Shown: positions 15,986-25,757 of the stretch, in pieces | How positions within the stretch are numbered: the stretch's first letter is position 1 | Layout of the letters: every line of letters starts with the position of its first letter | Assembly (NCBI GenBank): GCA_030424865.1 | Contig: JAUHVR010000009.1 | Span: forward strand, 1 to 64,000 | From: Alphaproteobacteria bacterium | GTDB lineage: Bacteria > Pseudomonadota > Alphaproteobacteria > Rhodobacterales > Rhodobacteraceae | Direction: 5' to 3' | Length of the DNA stretch: 64,000 nucleotides | The notes under the pieces: model-generated | Database searches by the model: none | Told to the model about the DNA's origin: nothing | Seen by the model: the letters and a program-made list of their open reading frames with translations, nothing else | Position numbers and translations under genes: made by a program

Positions 15986-17092
15986 ATGACGATTTCACGC
16001 CGAAAAATGATTGCCTTGGTTGGTGGCGGCCTTGTCGTGGCCGCAAGCGCTGGCGCAGGTGGCTTTGCTGCGACGCGCCGCCCGAATGCGGCCCTGGCCC
16101 CCTGGGACACTGCAGGCCGCTATAAGGACCCCCGGATGGCCGCGCTCAGCTGGGCCATCCTTGCGCCCAACCCGCACAATCGCCAACCCTGGCAGGCAGA
16201 GCTGGTCGGATCGGACAAAGTCCGGATCTGGCGCGAAGCCGCGCGCAATTTACCGGAAACCGACCCGTTTGATCGCCAGATGACCATCGGCATGGGCTGT
16301 TTCCTGGAACTGTTCCGCCAGGCCGCCGCCGAACAGGGCTTTGTGGCCGAGATGTCGCTTTTCCCCGAAGGCGAACAGGGTCCTGTTGCGGACATCACAT
16401 TGATCGACGGCGGCGTATCCGACCCGCTGTTTCGCCACGCTGTGTCGCGCCACACAAACCGGCTGGCCTACGAGGACCGCCTGCCCGAGGCGGCGGCTTT
16501 GTCGGCGATGGCGCAAGAGGCCTCTGACATCATCACGGATCCGGGCCGCGTGGAAACGCTGCGGGCGCTCACCTGGGACGCGATGCATATCGAGATGACA
16601 ACCCATCGCACGCAAATGGAAAGCATCAACCTGATGCGGCTGGGCAAACGTCAGATCAACGCCAACCCCGACGGCATCTCGGTTCGCGGTCCGCTGCAAG
16701 AGGCGTTGATGCTTGCCGGCCTGATCACTGTCGAAGGACAATCCGACCCGACAAGCGCGGAATTCGCGCAATCGGTGAGTTTCATCCGCGCCGCTCAGGA
16801 CGCCACCCCGGCTTACGTGACCGTCAAGACCAAAGGCAATTCACGTCTCGACCAGATCGAGGCCGGACGGCGCTGGCTGCGTTTGCATCTGACCGCGACC
16901 TCGCACGGCGTGGCGATGCAGCCGCTCAGCCAGGCATTGCAGGAATACGCAGAGCAGGCTCGTCTTTATGCACAGGTTCACGAGGTGTTGGCCGCGCCCG
17001 GCGAGACCCTGCAGATGCTGGGCCGCATCGGCTATGCTGCAGATGTTGGGCCAAGTCCGCGCTGGCCGCTTGAGACCCGTATGATCGGATGA
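15986..17092 (+). CDS. Tat-exported nitroreductase-like flavoprotein
   Basis: A 368-residue protein. The N-terminus is a twin-arginine signal (SRRKMIALVGGGLVVAASAGAG), so it is probably folded with cofactor before export to the periplasm. The body matches the nitroreductase superfamily, especially its large Acg-like branch: NPHNRQPWQ near residue 60 for FMN phosphate contact, and a C-terminal GRIGYA motif. Exact substrate is unknown. The ATG at 15986 is the start, since the twin-arginine motif follows directly; the longer frame from 15803 runs through the divergent promoter region. Confidence 0.8.
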   Translation: MTISRRKMIALVGGGLVVAASAGAGGFAATRRPNAALAPWDTAGRYKDPRMAALSWAILAPNPHNRQPWQAELVGSDKVRIWREAARNLPETDPFDRQMTIGMGCFLELFRQAAAEQGFVAEMSLFPEGEQGPVADITLIDGGVSDPLFRHAVSRHTNRLAYEDRLPEAAALSAMAQEASDIITDPGRVETLRALTWDAMHIEMTTHRTQMESINLMRLGKRQINANPDGISVRGPLQEALMLAGLITVEGQSDPTSAEFAQSVSFIRAAQDATPAYVTVKTKGNSRLDQIEAGRRWLRLHLTATSHGVAMQPLSQALQEYAEQARLYAQVHEVLAAPGETLQMLGRIGYAADVGPSPRWPLETRMIG

Positions 17093-17187
17093 TCCCAAAG
17101 GGGCACCGCCCACAGCCCGGGAAAACAACCTGCGTCCAGCGACCAAAACCTTGGAAAATGGACAGCGGGCCTGACGGGGCCCTGCCG

Positions 17188-18138
17188 TCATCCGTTGCGG
17201 CGTGCCTGTTCGGCGACGTTGGCGGCGACAAGCTCTTTGTAAAGCGCCCTGATCCGCTGCATCACGGGTCGTTCGCCAGTTCCGATGGGTTTGCCGTCAA
17301 TTTCCGCCACGGGCGTCTGTGCCCCGAAGGTGCCGGTCAAAAAGGCCTCGTCCGCGCCATAGGCCTCGTACAGGCTGAAGTTCTTTTCGAAGACGGGGAT
17401 GCCATTGGCGCGGCACAGGTCGATGACCTTTTGCCGCGTCACGCCGTTCATGCAGTAGTCCCCGGTCGAGGTCCAGACCTCGCCCCGGCGGACGATAAAG
17501 AAGTTGCAGGCGTTGGTGGTGTTCACAAAGCCATGCGGGTCCAGCATCAACGCCTCGTCCGCTCCGGCCTGTTCGGCCTGAAGGCAGGCAATCACGCAAT
17601 TCAGCTTGGAATGGCTGTTGTACTTGGCGTCCTGCGACATGGGCAGCCCACGCACCTGTGGAACGGTCGCAAGGCGGATGCCCTTGGATTGAAGGGCGTC
17701 AGCGGGTTTGGAGTGCTCGACGATCGCAACGACAGTCGGACCGAAGCGTGACAAGGAAGGGTGCTGGAACGGTTTGACCTTGCGCCCGCGCGTGATCATC
17801 AGCCGGACGTGCGCATCGGTTGTCATGCCGTTGGCGGCGGCTGTCGCATTCAGCAACTCGCGCACATCCCGTGGTGTCAGCCCGGTATCGATGGACACGG
17901 ATTTCAACGAGTTGAACAGACGGTCCATGTGTTCATCGAAAAAGGCCCACTGCCCATCGTAAAGCCGCATCCCTTCCCACATACCGTCGCCCAGCATGAA
18001 GCCACTGTCATAGACGCTGACCTTGGCATCGTCCTTGTGGACCAGCTGGCCGTTGACCCAGATCTTCAGGTCGTCGTTGCGCGGGTCGTGTTGCGCGTCG
18101 TGCGTGGTGTGGCTGTCGAGTTCAAGCATGAACGTCAC
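17188..18138 (-). CDS. Class IV PLP aminotransferase (D-amino acid / branched-chain type)
   Basis: A 316-residue fold-type IV PLP enzyme. GFMLGDGMWEGMRLYDG near residue 46 resembles D-amino acid transaminases and branched-chain aminotransferases. The Schiff-base lysine is most likely Lys172 in DAKYNS (Lys178 is the alternative), and GADEALMLDPHGFVNTTNACNFF contacts cofactor and substrate. The GTG at 18138 overlaps the GntR stop in GTGA; an ATG at 18129 is a possible alternative. It is the last gene of the polar amino acid ABC operon, so it probably deaminates the imported amino acid or amine. The exact substrate and stereochemistry cannot be read from sequence. Confidence 0.75.
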   Translation of the reverse strand: MTFMLELDSHTTHDAQHDPRNDDLKIWVNGQLVHKDDAKVSVYDSGFMLGDGMWEGMRLYDGQWAFFDEHMDRLFNSLKSVSIDTGLTPRDVRELLNATAAANGMTTDAHVRLMITRGRKVKPFQHPSLSRFGPTVVAIVEHSKPADALQSKGIRLATVPQVRGLPMSQDAKYNSHSKLNCVIACLQAEQAGADEALMLDPHGFVNTTNACNFFIVRRGEVWTSTGDYCMNGVTRQKVIDLCRANGIPVFEKNFSLYEAYGADEAFLTGTFGAQTPVAEIDGKPIGTGERPVMQRIRALYKELVAANVAEQARRNG

Positions 18139-18872
18139 TCTTGTTCGGCAGCGGCGGGGACGCTGGCATAGACCTCGTCCATCCCCTGCTGCATATGCTG
18201 GCCAATGTGATCCAGCATCGGCGCCAGGTCGTCTCCGGCGGCCAGTTTCAGGTATTCGGCGTTTGCGGACATGAAGACGCCGCTGACACCGTGCAAGTTC
18301 TGGTGCAACGACATGTAGATCTGGACCAGAGGGATCAGTTTCCGCCAGTGGTCCTGCAACAGGCCGTGGCCGCTCAGGTCATAGACCCAGGTGTGAAAGG
18401 CGACCTCGCCTTCGACCGAGGCCGTCAGATCGCGGCGTTCGCGCGCGGCCTCAAGCGCGGCGAACCGCGCTTTCAGATCCTTTAGCGCGGCCTCGGTGCG
18501 ATGCGGCCAGGCCTCTTCAAAGGCAAAGCGTTCCAGGGCTGTTCGGATGGAATAGAGTTCACGCAGCTCGATCTGGCTGACAGACCTCACGCGCAGCCCC
18601 TTGTAGGGTGCCTTGACCAGCAGGCCCTCTTGCGTCAGCTGCATGATCGCCTCGCGCAGCGGACCGCGGCTGACGTCCAGACGCTTGGCCAGGTCGATTT
18701 CGGTCAGCTTCTCGCCCGGCGCCAGATCACCGGCGATGATCCGATCCCGCAACATGTCGCGGATCTGTTCGCTCAGGGTCAGTTGTCTGATCGCGGTTAA
18801 GGGCAAGTCTCTGGTGTCCGTTGTCAATTCCGTTGGGGGTATCAGGGGCGGAACCTGCCGCCCCAGAAACAT
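18135..18872 (-). CDS. GntR family regulator, FadR (FCD) subfamily
   Basis: A 245-residue regulator. The winged helix lies at residues 30-100 (TLSEQIRDMLRDRIIAGDLAPGEKLTEIDLAKRLDVSRGPLREAI). It is followed by an all-helical FCD ligand domain with the metal-binding type arrangement (HTWVYDLSGHGLL, late HIGQHMQQG). It sits inside the transport operon, directly after the binding-protein gene (2-bp gap) and overlapping the aminotransferase. A GntR-type palindrome overlapping the operon promoter at 21.93 kb is its likely target, so it is probably an autoregulated repressor released by the substrate. Confidence 0.85.
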   Translation of the reverse strand: MFLGRQVPPLIPPTELTTDTRDLPLTAIRQLTLSEQIRDMLRDRIIAGDLAPGEKLTEIDLAKRLDVSRGPLREAIMQLTQEGLLVKAPYKGLRVRSVSQIELRELYSIRTALERFAFEEAWPHRTEAALKDLKARFAALEAARERRDLTASVEGEVAFHTWVYDLSGHGLLQDHWRKLIPLVQIYMSLHQNLHGVSGVFMSANAEYLKLAAGDDLAPMLDHIGQHMQQGMDEVYASVPAAAEQE

Positions 18873-18874
18873 GA

Positions 18875-19726
18875 TCAGCGCATAAAGATCAACTCACGCT
18901 GGATCGGCGGGCTGTCTTCTGGATCAACGCCGAACTCCACCAGGAACTCGTCGTACCATCCCTGGATGCGCCCGGTTTCATACCAGTAGAGGCTGGTCGT
19001 ATCGAGCCAGTCGCGCCAGGTCTTGTCCGCTTCGCGACGCACGCCAATGTTGACGGGCGCGGTGAAGGCCGGAACCGGAACGGAAATCACGCCCGAGCCC
19101 AGTTTCTGACGGGCCGACAGAAGCGGCGGCAGCATCAGCGATACGGCGTCCACGCGACCCGACTGGAATGCAGCGATCGAGGCGGCATTGTCGGGGAAGC
19201 GCTGAATGTCGGCATCCGGCGCCATGCGCGTCAGGAACTGGTCCATCGAGGTTGCCTGCGGCACCGAAAGCGAAATGTCGCCATTGTTCAGCCCGGCCCA
19301 GGTCGAGGCGTCCAGCCCCTCGGCCGCCATCACCGCCTGCGAGATATAGGCCAGCGGGTTCTGCGTGAAGTCGATGGCACGCGCGCGCGACGCGGTGGGC
19401 GACAGGAAATACATCAGGTCGATCTTGTCGGACTGCAGCGCGGCGATTGCGGTGCCCCAGGTGACCTCGACCGTTTCCAGTTCGACCTCAAGCGCTTCGG
19501 CCATTTGCTTGCCCAGCGTAATGCCCAGACCACCTGTCCATTCTCCGGTGCGTAGGTCTTTGGTGAACCATGGCGGAGCCTGTGTCACACCAATGCGCAA
19601 CGTGCCGCGTTCCTGGATGGCTTCCCAGGTGGATTGGGCCTGTGCTTGCTGTGCGCCGAACGCCGTGACCGCCAGGATCACCAGCGCCGTCCACAGGCCG
19701 GCCAGTTTCGTGAGCATCTTTTTCAT
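18875..19726 (-). CDS. Polar amino acid ABC transporter substrate-binding protein
   Basis: A 283-residue periplasmic binding protein of the amino acid (SBP_bac_3) family. The Sec signal is MKKMLTKLAGLWTALVILAV with cleavage near AQAQS. The mature part shows the family pattern: ERGTLRIGVTQAPPWF, then LGITLGKQMAEALEVELE, IDLMYFLSPTASRARAIDFT and SGRVDAVSLMLPPL. It delivers its ligand to the two permeases encoded upstream. Ligand is unknown; the class IV aminotransferase in the same operon hints at an amino acid or amine. Confidence 0.85.
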   Translation of the reverse strand: MKKMLTKLAGLWTALVILAVTAFGAQQAQAQSTWEAIQERGTLRIGVTQAPPWFTKDLRTGEWTGGLGITLGKQMAEALEVELETVEVTWGTAIAALQSDKIDLMYFLSPTASRARAIDFTQNPLAYISQAVMAAEGLDASTWAGLNNGDISLSVPQATSMDQFLTRMAPDADIQRFPDNAASIAAFQSGRVDAVSLMLPPLLSARQKLGSGVISVPVPAFTAPVNIGVRREADKTWRDWLDTTSLYWYETGRIQGWYDEFLVEFGVDPEDSPPIQRELIFMR

Positions 19727-19746
19727 AAGGTCCCTCCCTTGATAGC

Positions 19747-20520
<774 letters not shown>

Positions 20521-20527
20521 TGGCACC

Positions 20528-21193
20528 TCAGTCGGATTTGCCGAAACGGCGTTCAAGCAGGTAGGTCAGCTGGACCATCGGCAGCAGCACAAGGAAGAAC
20601 ATGATCGCGACAACCGTGTAAGCTTCGATGGGATTGTATTCGTAGGACGCAATCAGCTTGGCCTGCTGCAACGTCTCGGGGTATGCCACGACCGAGGCCA
20701 GCGTCGACATCTTGAAGACCTCGATCCCCCGGCTGGTCAGTGGTGGCAGCATGCGCTTTAGTGCCTGGGGCAGGATGATCCGGCGCATCGTCTTGGCATA
20801 GCTCATGCCGATGGCCTTGCCCGCTTCCCACTGTTCACGCTCGATGGACTGGATACCGCCCCGGAACACTTCGGCCGAAAAGGCAATCGTGTTCAGCGTG
20901 ATCCCCAGGAACGCCGCCATGAAGGCGCTGACCTCGACGCCGATCACGACGGGCAAGGCAAAGAAGAACCAGATGATCTGAACCAGGACCGGCGTGTTGC
21001 GAAAGACCTCGACATAAAGCCGCGCCGGATAACTGATCCACCCATTCTTGGAATAACGCAGCATGCCGACGACCAACCCACCGGCCAGTCCGATCACACA
21101 TGTGAGGACAAACAGATAGACGGTGCCCCACAGTCCGATCAGCAGGACGTCCCAATAGGCAAAGACAGACGCGAAGTTCCAAGTGTGTTGCAT
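20528..21193 (-). CDS. Polar amino acid ABC transporter permease
   Basis: A 221-residue inner-membrane subunit with about five helices and the HisM/GlnP-type segment. The EAA loop is EQWEAGKAIGMSYAKTMRRI, which docks on the ATPase, and FRNTPVLVQIIWFFFALP is the usual inner motif. It pairs with the second permease encoded 5 bp upstream as a heterodimer. Confidence 0.9.
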   Translation of the reverse strand: MQHTWNFASVFAYWDVLLIGLWGTVYLFVLTCVIGLAGGLVVGMLRYSKNGWISYPARLYVEVFRNTPVLVQIIWFFFALPVVIGVEVSAFMAAFLGITLNTIAFSAEVFRGGIQSIEREQWEAGKAIGMSYAKTMRRIILPQALKRMLPPLTSRGIEVFKMSTLASVVAYPETLQQAKLIASYEYNPIEAYTVVAIMFFLVLLPMVQLTYLLERRFGKSD

Positions 21194-21198
21194 CGGAC

Positions 21199-21876
21199 CT
21201 ACCTCAATGTGCCTTCGCCGGACCGGGCAAGCCGGTGTTCCAGCAGGATGGTGAGTTGCGAAAAGACGAGGATTAGGAAGAAGTACATCACCGCGACAAC
21301 CGTATAGACCTCGAGCGGGCGAAAGGTCTTTGAGGCCAGCTCATTGGCCTGAAACATCAGGTCGGCGTAGGACACGGTCGAGATCAGGGTCGTCGTCTTC
21401 AGCAGTTCGATGGACCGTTCCGCAAAGGCCGGGATCATGCGTTTGACCGCCTGCGGCAGGATGATCCGGCGCAGGCACACAGGGCGCGTCATGCCGATGG
21501 CCTTGGCCGCCTCCCACTGCCCCTTGTCGATCGAATTGATGCCGCCGCGAAAGATCTCGGCGAAAAAGGCCGAGGACTGGATCGAGAACGTCAAAACCGA
21601 GGCCACGAAAGGTGTCATCTGCACACTGATCAGAATGGGCAGTGCAAAGAAGAACCAGAAAAGCTGAACAAGCGGTGGTGTGGTGCGGAAAAACTCGATC
21701 ACGAACGAGCACAGCTGCGACAAGACCGGAATGCGGGACATCCGGCCCAGGGCAATGGCCAGTCCCAGCGGGATGCCGAACACCAGCGCCAGGCCAAACA
21801 CCTGCAAGGTGTTCCAAAGGCCCAGCAACAGGAAATCGATGTCCCCCAATGTCGCTGCAAAATCCCAGTTGTGCAT
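21199..21876 (-). CDS. Polar amino acid ABC transporter permease, first gene of operon
   Basis: A 225-residue inner-membrane permease with the same layout as its downstream partner: FFRTTPPLVQLFWFFFALP, then QWEAAKAIGMTRPVCLRRI as EAA loop. It opens the six-gene minus-strand operon (two permeases, ATPase, binding protein, GntR, aminotransferase). The ATG at 21876 follows a run of G residues that can act as ribosome-binding site, 28 bp after the predicted -10 box. Confidence 0.9.
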   Translation of the reverse strand: MHNWDFAATLGDIDFLLLGLWNTLQVFGLALVFGIPLGLAIALGRMSRIPVLSQLCSFVIEFFRTTPPLVQLFWFFFALPILISVQMTPFVASVLTFSIQSSAFFAEIFRGGINSIDKGQWEAAKAIGMTRPVCLRRIILPQAVKRMIPAFAERSIELLKTTTLISTVSYADLMFQANELASKTFRPLEVYTVVAVMYFFLILVFSQLTILLEHRLARSGEGTLR

Positions 21877-21903
21877 TCACGCCCCCCCCGTGCCGACAGA
21901 CTC

Positions 21904-21936
21904 ACTATTCACGAAAACTTGTCAATTGTCAACAAT
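21904..21936 (-). promoter_or_regulatory. Promoter with GntR-type operator over its -35 box
   Basis: On the minus strand TTGACA (21932-21927) is a perfect -35, followed after 17 bp by AATAGT (21909-21904). The -35 lies inside ATTGTTGACAAT (21936-21925), which is symmetric except for its two central bases and fits the TTGT-N2-ACAA core of FCD-type GntR sites. A bound repressor would cover the polymerase contact. The likely regulator is the GntR of the same operon. Confidence 0.6.
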
Positions 21937-22255
21937 CTGCAAACTTGGATGAACATATAGCCCAACCCACCATCCTGTTCGTCAGGGTCGATCCGGTGTC
22001 GGCACTGGCTTTGCCCATGCACAGGTGCACGGTGGTTAAGGCGGCAATGTTGTCCCGCTGGGCGTCCAAGGGCGTGGTCTTTGAAGACGCACATGATAGT
22101 TCGGCGGCGACACCGACATTTGCCGAACGGCATGTCGCTTAACTTTCGATGACGAGGCGCAGGCACATCTGGTTGTCCCCGGGCCATGGCGTCTTGGCTA
22201 CCTTTGCGACCAAGACCCGAACACGCCTATTCCTGCAACCCGGGGCCTTGCCGTC
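21937..22255. other. Non-coding gap between operon promoter and EPS cluster end
   Basis: About 320 bp between the amino acid operon promoter and the stop of the chain-length gene. No gene is supported. I found no convincing U-tailed terminator for the exopolysaccharide operon here. Confidence 0.5.
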
Positions 22256-24346
22256 TCAGGACGCGCCAGCCGTTGCTGCTGCCGTAGATCGCGTGTGGAC
22301 CATAAGCCAAGGGTCCGATTTCAAGGCACCGCGGACCACGCCAACGCTGCCTTGCCGCGGCAGGGCATCAAGGGCGTCGATGTTGCCAAAAACCTGTTTC
22401 TTCAGATCGTTCGGTGACATGGCAAGGATGCCAACGTCCGAGTTGGACAGGACGAACTTGGCCGACAGCCGGTCGTTCATGCATCCGGTCGACACGATCA
22501 CAACGTCAAAGCACTTGGACAGCCGCTCGATCGCCAGGGCGACCATCGGTGCCGAGACCGTAGGGTCCTGTGTCCGCGCATGCGCGCCCGACGACATCTC
22601 CCACAGCAGTGCCTGTTCCGTGGACCGGCTGGTTTCGAATTCGGTGCGGGCCAGCATCTCGCGCCATCCGGGCCCTGCCCCCTCTTCCGCCGGTCGGGCG
22701 ATGTCTGCGTCGATGAACAAGGTCTTCATTCGGGACCGGGCAAAACTCTTGGCCAGGGACCGGGCAAATGCGGTCGTGTCCCCGGCACTGGACCGGGTCA
22801 CCGCGATCACAGGCGCCTTGCCAACCAACCTTGGTTTTCTCAGACTTTGCAACTGCAACTCGTTGCGCAACAGATCTGCGGCATGGGGATCGTCATCCCC
22901 CATGTCAGACACCTGGTGAACAGGAAGGCGCTTCTCGAACGGAACCAGTGTCTCGGCAAAGCGGATGCGTTTTTCCGAAAACGCGACAACCAAAGCGATG
23001 AAGAAGGCAAGAAATCCGCCGCCTGCAAATCCTGCGGCTGCAAGCATCTTGCTGGAGTCCTCGGATGGTTCAATCGTGATCGAGGGCGGCGACATGACAA
23101 CTGCGTAACCGGGCAAGGCACGGCCGGATTCCAGGCGAATGACCTCCAGTGCACGGCGGGTTTCTTCCAGAAGATGTTCGGCTTCCTGGATTTCGTTCTC
23201 GATGCGGTCAAGACCGATCCGGCGCCGGTTCAGATCGCGCGCTTCCTGGCGCGCAACCTCAAGCTGGCCAGACACCTTCTCAAGTAGAGACCGGATTTCC
23301 TCGACCGTGTTCTGGTCACCCCCTTCGGTGACGCTGGTCAACGCACCGGTTTGCCCAAGGACGCGAATTTGTTCGCGGCGGTCGGCCATGGCCTGTTCGA
23401 TCACGGCAATCTCTTCAAGCTTGGCCTCTTCCTTTTGCTCAAACCGCAGGTTCGTCTGTTCGGTGTACCCCGACCGCAGGCCAGCCAGTTCGCTCAAGAG
23501 CTTTGCACGTTCAAAGTTCAGGTCCGCCATGGCCCGGTCAAGAAGCGTTGCGCGCATGATTTCCTGATCCGAAGTATCGGCAGAGGAAGCCGCGCTTTCA
23601 GCCTCAAGCGCCGCCAAGGTCGCCGAAACTTCGGACTTTCTGGCGGCAAGCCCGTCGATCTGCGCGATTTTTTCAATATGCGCCTTGGCCAGCGCAGACA
23701 GACCATATTCACCGCCGACTTCCAGCTGATCCGCACGCAGGTTTTCAAGTCGCGTCGCAAGCTCGGTTTCCCGAGCATAGAGCTTTGACAGACGCACGGA
23801 ACTGCGCCGCTCTTCCGCGTCGGATTTCAAGCCCAGGTAGGATGCGATGATGGCGTCCAGTTTTTCCGTCGCAAAGGCGCGGTCCTTGCTCATTGTCTTT
23901 AGCACGATCAGGCTGTCGCGACGCTTGATTTCGACGGAACTTGCAAGGTTCTTGGCCGTCAGTTCGACTGCGACATCCGGCCGGGTTTGCTGCAACTGCC
24001 CGACCGAACGTTCCATCACCGGATGCGAGGCCACATAGGTCGTCTCGGCCTTTACGAAGCTGTCAAAGGTCTTGAGGACCGAGGCTTCGCCCGTGGCGTA
24101 GAGAATGTTCGATTCTTGGGGAAACACGCGCAGGATCGCCTGCGATTCAAAAAGCTGCACACCCGACAAAAAGCCGAGCACTGCCAGGGTCGGGCTCAGG
24201 ATCGCCGTACCGAGGAAGACCAACTTCCACCTGCCCCGCATCGCACGCGCAAAGGCGGCGATGGGGTTGGGCGGGTCTTGTTCCGCTGCGTCGACGGCGG
24301 GGATTTCATGGAATTCTTCTACAGTTGGGGATGCTGCAGCGACCAT
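22256..24346 (-). CDS. Wzc/ExoP-like chain-length protein with degenerate kinase domain
   Basis: A 696-residue inner-membrane polysaccharide co-polymerase. A Wzz domain with membrane helices near residues 41-62 and 435-458 flanks a long periplasmic coiled-coil region (about 190-420). The C-terminus (about 510-680) has the fold pattern of a bacterial tyrosine kinase, but its ATP site is broken. The Walker A position reads TRSSAGDTTA, without the GK[ST] lysine. Walker A' (LFIDADIARP) survives. The Walker B position reads VVIVSTGCM, without the usual aspartate. No C-terminal tyrosine cluster is seen. It should set chain length but probably cannot autophosphorylate. It is the last gene of the cluster. 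Confidence 0.85.
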   Translation of the reverse strand: MVAAASPTVEEFHEIPAVDAAEQDPPNPIAAFARAMRGRWKLVFLGTAILSPTLAVLGFLSGVQLFESQAILRVFPQESNILYATGEASVLKTFDSFVKAETTYVASHPVMERSVGQLQQTRPDVAVELTAKNLASSVEIKRRDSLIVLKTMSKDRAFATEKLDAIIASYLGLKSDAEERRSSVRLSKLYARETELATRLENLRADQLEVGGEYGLSALAKAHIEKIAQIDGLAARKSEVSATLAALEAESAASSADTSDQEIMRATLLDRAMADLNFERAKLLSELAGLRSGYTEQTNLRFEQKEEAKLEEIAVIEQAMADRREQIRVLGQTGALTSVTEGGDQNTVEEIRSLLEKVSGQLEVARQEARDLNRRRIGLDRIENEIQEAEHLLEETRRALEVIRLESGRALPGYAVVMSPPSITIEPSEDSSKMLAAAGFAGGGFLAFFIALVVAFSEKRIRFAETLVPFEKRLPVHQVSDMGDDDPHAADLLRNELQLQSLRKPRLVGKAPVIAVTRSSAGDTTAFARSLAKSFARSRMKTLFIDADIARPAEEGAGPGWREMLARTEFETSRSTEQALLWEMSSGAHARTQDPTVSAPMVALAIERLSKCFDVVIVSTGCMNDRLSAKFVLSNSDVGILAMSPNDLKKQVFGNIDALDALPRQGSVGVVRGALKSDPWLMVHTRSTAAATAGAS

Positions 24347-24350
24347 TGTT

Positions 24351-25193
24351 CTATCCTGCGTTTCGGGTGGTTAAATCGCGTTCCCATCGGTGGGATTGCG
24401 AGTCTCGTTCCAGTGCAAGCTGAAGACGTACAAATGCGTTGATGGCCGCGTAAATCGCGACCGGAAAAAACCGTTGGGGTTGGCGCAGAACGCGCGCGAC
24501 GAGCGCACCTTTGCTTCCACGTTCGGGGTTCGACAAACCCAGCGATGTCACCTCGCGCGCACCGCGGATCGAGCGGCGGCGCACACGCACCAGGCTGGAC
24601 ACCGTGCGCGGTGCCTGCACCTTGAACCGGCAGGTCGAGACAAAAGCGGTGTCGGCGCAGGGAACACTGCGCCGCACATATTCATCGTCTGCCGTGATCT
24701 TTGGCAACGGAAAGATCAACGCGGCCACGTCGGGCGATACAGCAAAGACGCCGCCGAACTTGCCTCGGTCGAAATAGGGGTTTGTCCGCCAGCCCTTGTA
24801 ATAGGCCCGAACCATCGGCGACGCGTCGCAGACGCCCACGTCCATCTGACCACAGGCCGCGTGGGCCCGACCTGACCAAATAGGTTCGACCAGCGCCGCC
24901 AGCGACTCGGCCGTGATGTCCAGATCCGCATCCAGGCAGATGACCGGCGCGGCCGGATCGGCGATTTGATACCCCAGGTTCAGGGCGTTTGCCTTGCCAG
25001 GCGTGTCCGTCTCTAGGACGGTGGCTTGCGGCATCGTCGATTTGGCCTTGGAGGCCGTAGAATCCGAACAGGCGTTGGCGATCACCACGACGCGAAAATC
25101 GTCAAACGACAGCCCGCGGGACATGTGCAGCAAGGTTCTGCCGATGATGCCTGCCTCGTTATGGGCCGGGATCAGGATCGTGGCGCGTGTCAT
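24351..25193 (-). CDS. Family 2 glycosyltransferase
   Basis: A 280-residue GT-A fold enzyme. Nucleotide-sugar binding marks are TILIPAHNEAGIIGRTL at the start, VIANACSDST, the DxD-type site CLDADLDIT near residue 95 and DDEYVRR near residue 168. It adds a sugar of unknown identity on the cytoplasmic face of the membrane during repeat-unit assembly. Its start overlaps the PssE stop by 4 bp (25190-25193), and its stop lies 4 bp before the chain-length gene. Confidence 0.85.
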   Translation of the reverse strand: MTRATILIPAHNEAGIIGRTLLHMSRGLSFDDFRVVVIANACSDSTASKAKSTMPQATVLETDTPGKANALNLGYQIADPAAPVICLDADLDITAESLAALVEPIWSGRAHAACGQMDVGVCDASPMVRAYYKGWRTNPYFDRGKFGGVFAVSPDVAALIFPLPKITADDEYVRRSVPCADTAFVSTCRFKVQAPRTVSSLVRVRRRSIRGAREVTSLGLSNPERGSKGALVARVLRQPQRFFPVAIYAAINAFVRLQLALERDSQSHRWERDLTTRNAG

Positions 25194-25732
25194 GCCAGTT
25201 TCCTCCGCAGCAGGAACCGGCGCTGAGGCTCGGCTCGTTCCGGGGCCCAGACAAAATCACGGATCGTCTCGATCAGCGGCGCGAGGGTATCTGCCTCGTC
25301 TGCAGCCGACGCGGTCGCGACGTTGAAATCCGATGCAACCGCCTGATCCAGCGCGCGGTGCAGCGCCTGCTGGTCGGCAGCAACGGTGACGTTTGACAGA
25401 CGCGACATCTCATCGGCCGTGTCCTGCTGGTGGTCATTGCGATGCTCGCCGAATTCTGCGCGGCGCGGCATGAGGATCACCGGTTTGCCCAGTTCGGCCG
25501 CGCAAAGAATGGTGCCCATTCCGGCGTGACCCACGATCAGGCGCGCCTGCTCGAAATGCTCTTGGAACGCGGCCTGCCCCATGTGCGAAACGGTGCGAAT
25601 GTGGCTGAACTGACTTTCGCTGACGCCGGACTGGGCCAAAATAGAAAGGTGCGGATTGTTCGCCGCCCAGGTGTCCAGGCCAAGAAGCAGACGATCAAAG
25701 GGAAGCTGTGTGCCGACGGTTGCGAAAATCAT
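25190..25732 (-). CDS. pssE: PssE/Alg13-like glycosyltransferase catalytic subunit
   Basis: A 180-residue protein matching the C-terminal half of GT28/Alg13: MIFATVGTQLPFDRLL at the start, HAGMGTILCAAELGKPVILMPR for UDP-sugar binding, and EHRNDHQQDTADEM. Such proteins work only with an Alg14/PssD membrane partner. In rhizobia PssD-PssE transfers glucuronic acid to the lipid-linked glucose. The ATG at 25732 has AAGGAT upstream; the longer frame from 25786 would overlap pssD. A glucuronate product is inferred, not shown. Confidence 0.8.
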   Translation of the reverse strand: MIFATVGTQLPFDRLLLGLDTWAANNPHLSILAQSGVSESQFSHIRTVSHMGQAAFQEHFEQARLIVGHAGMGTILCAAELGKPVILMPRRAEFGEHRNDHQQDTADEMSRLSNVTVAADQQALHRALDQAVASDFNVATASAADEADTLAPLIETIRDFVWAPERAEPQRRFLLRRKLA

Positions 25733-25757
25733 GGGCCGATCCTTGTGCTTTGGGATT

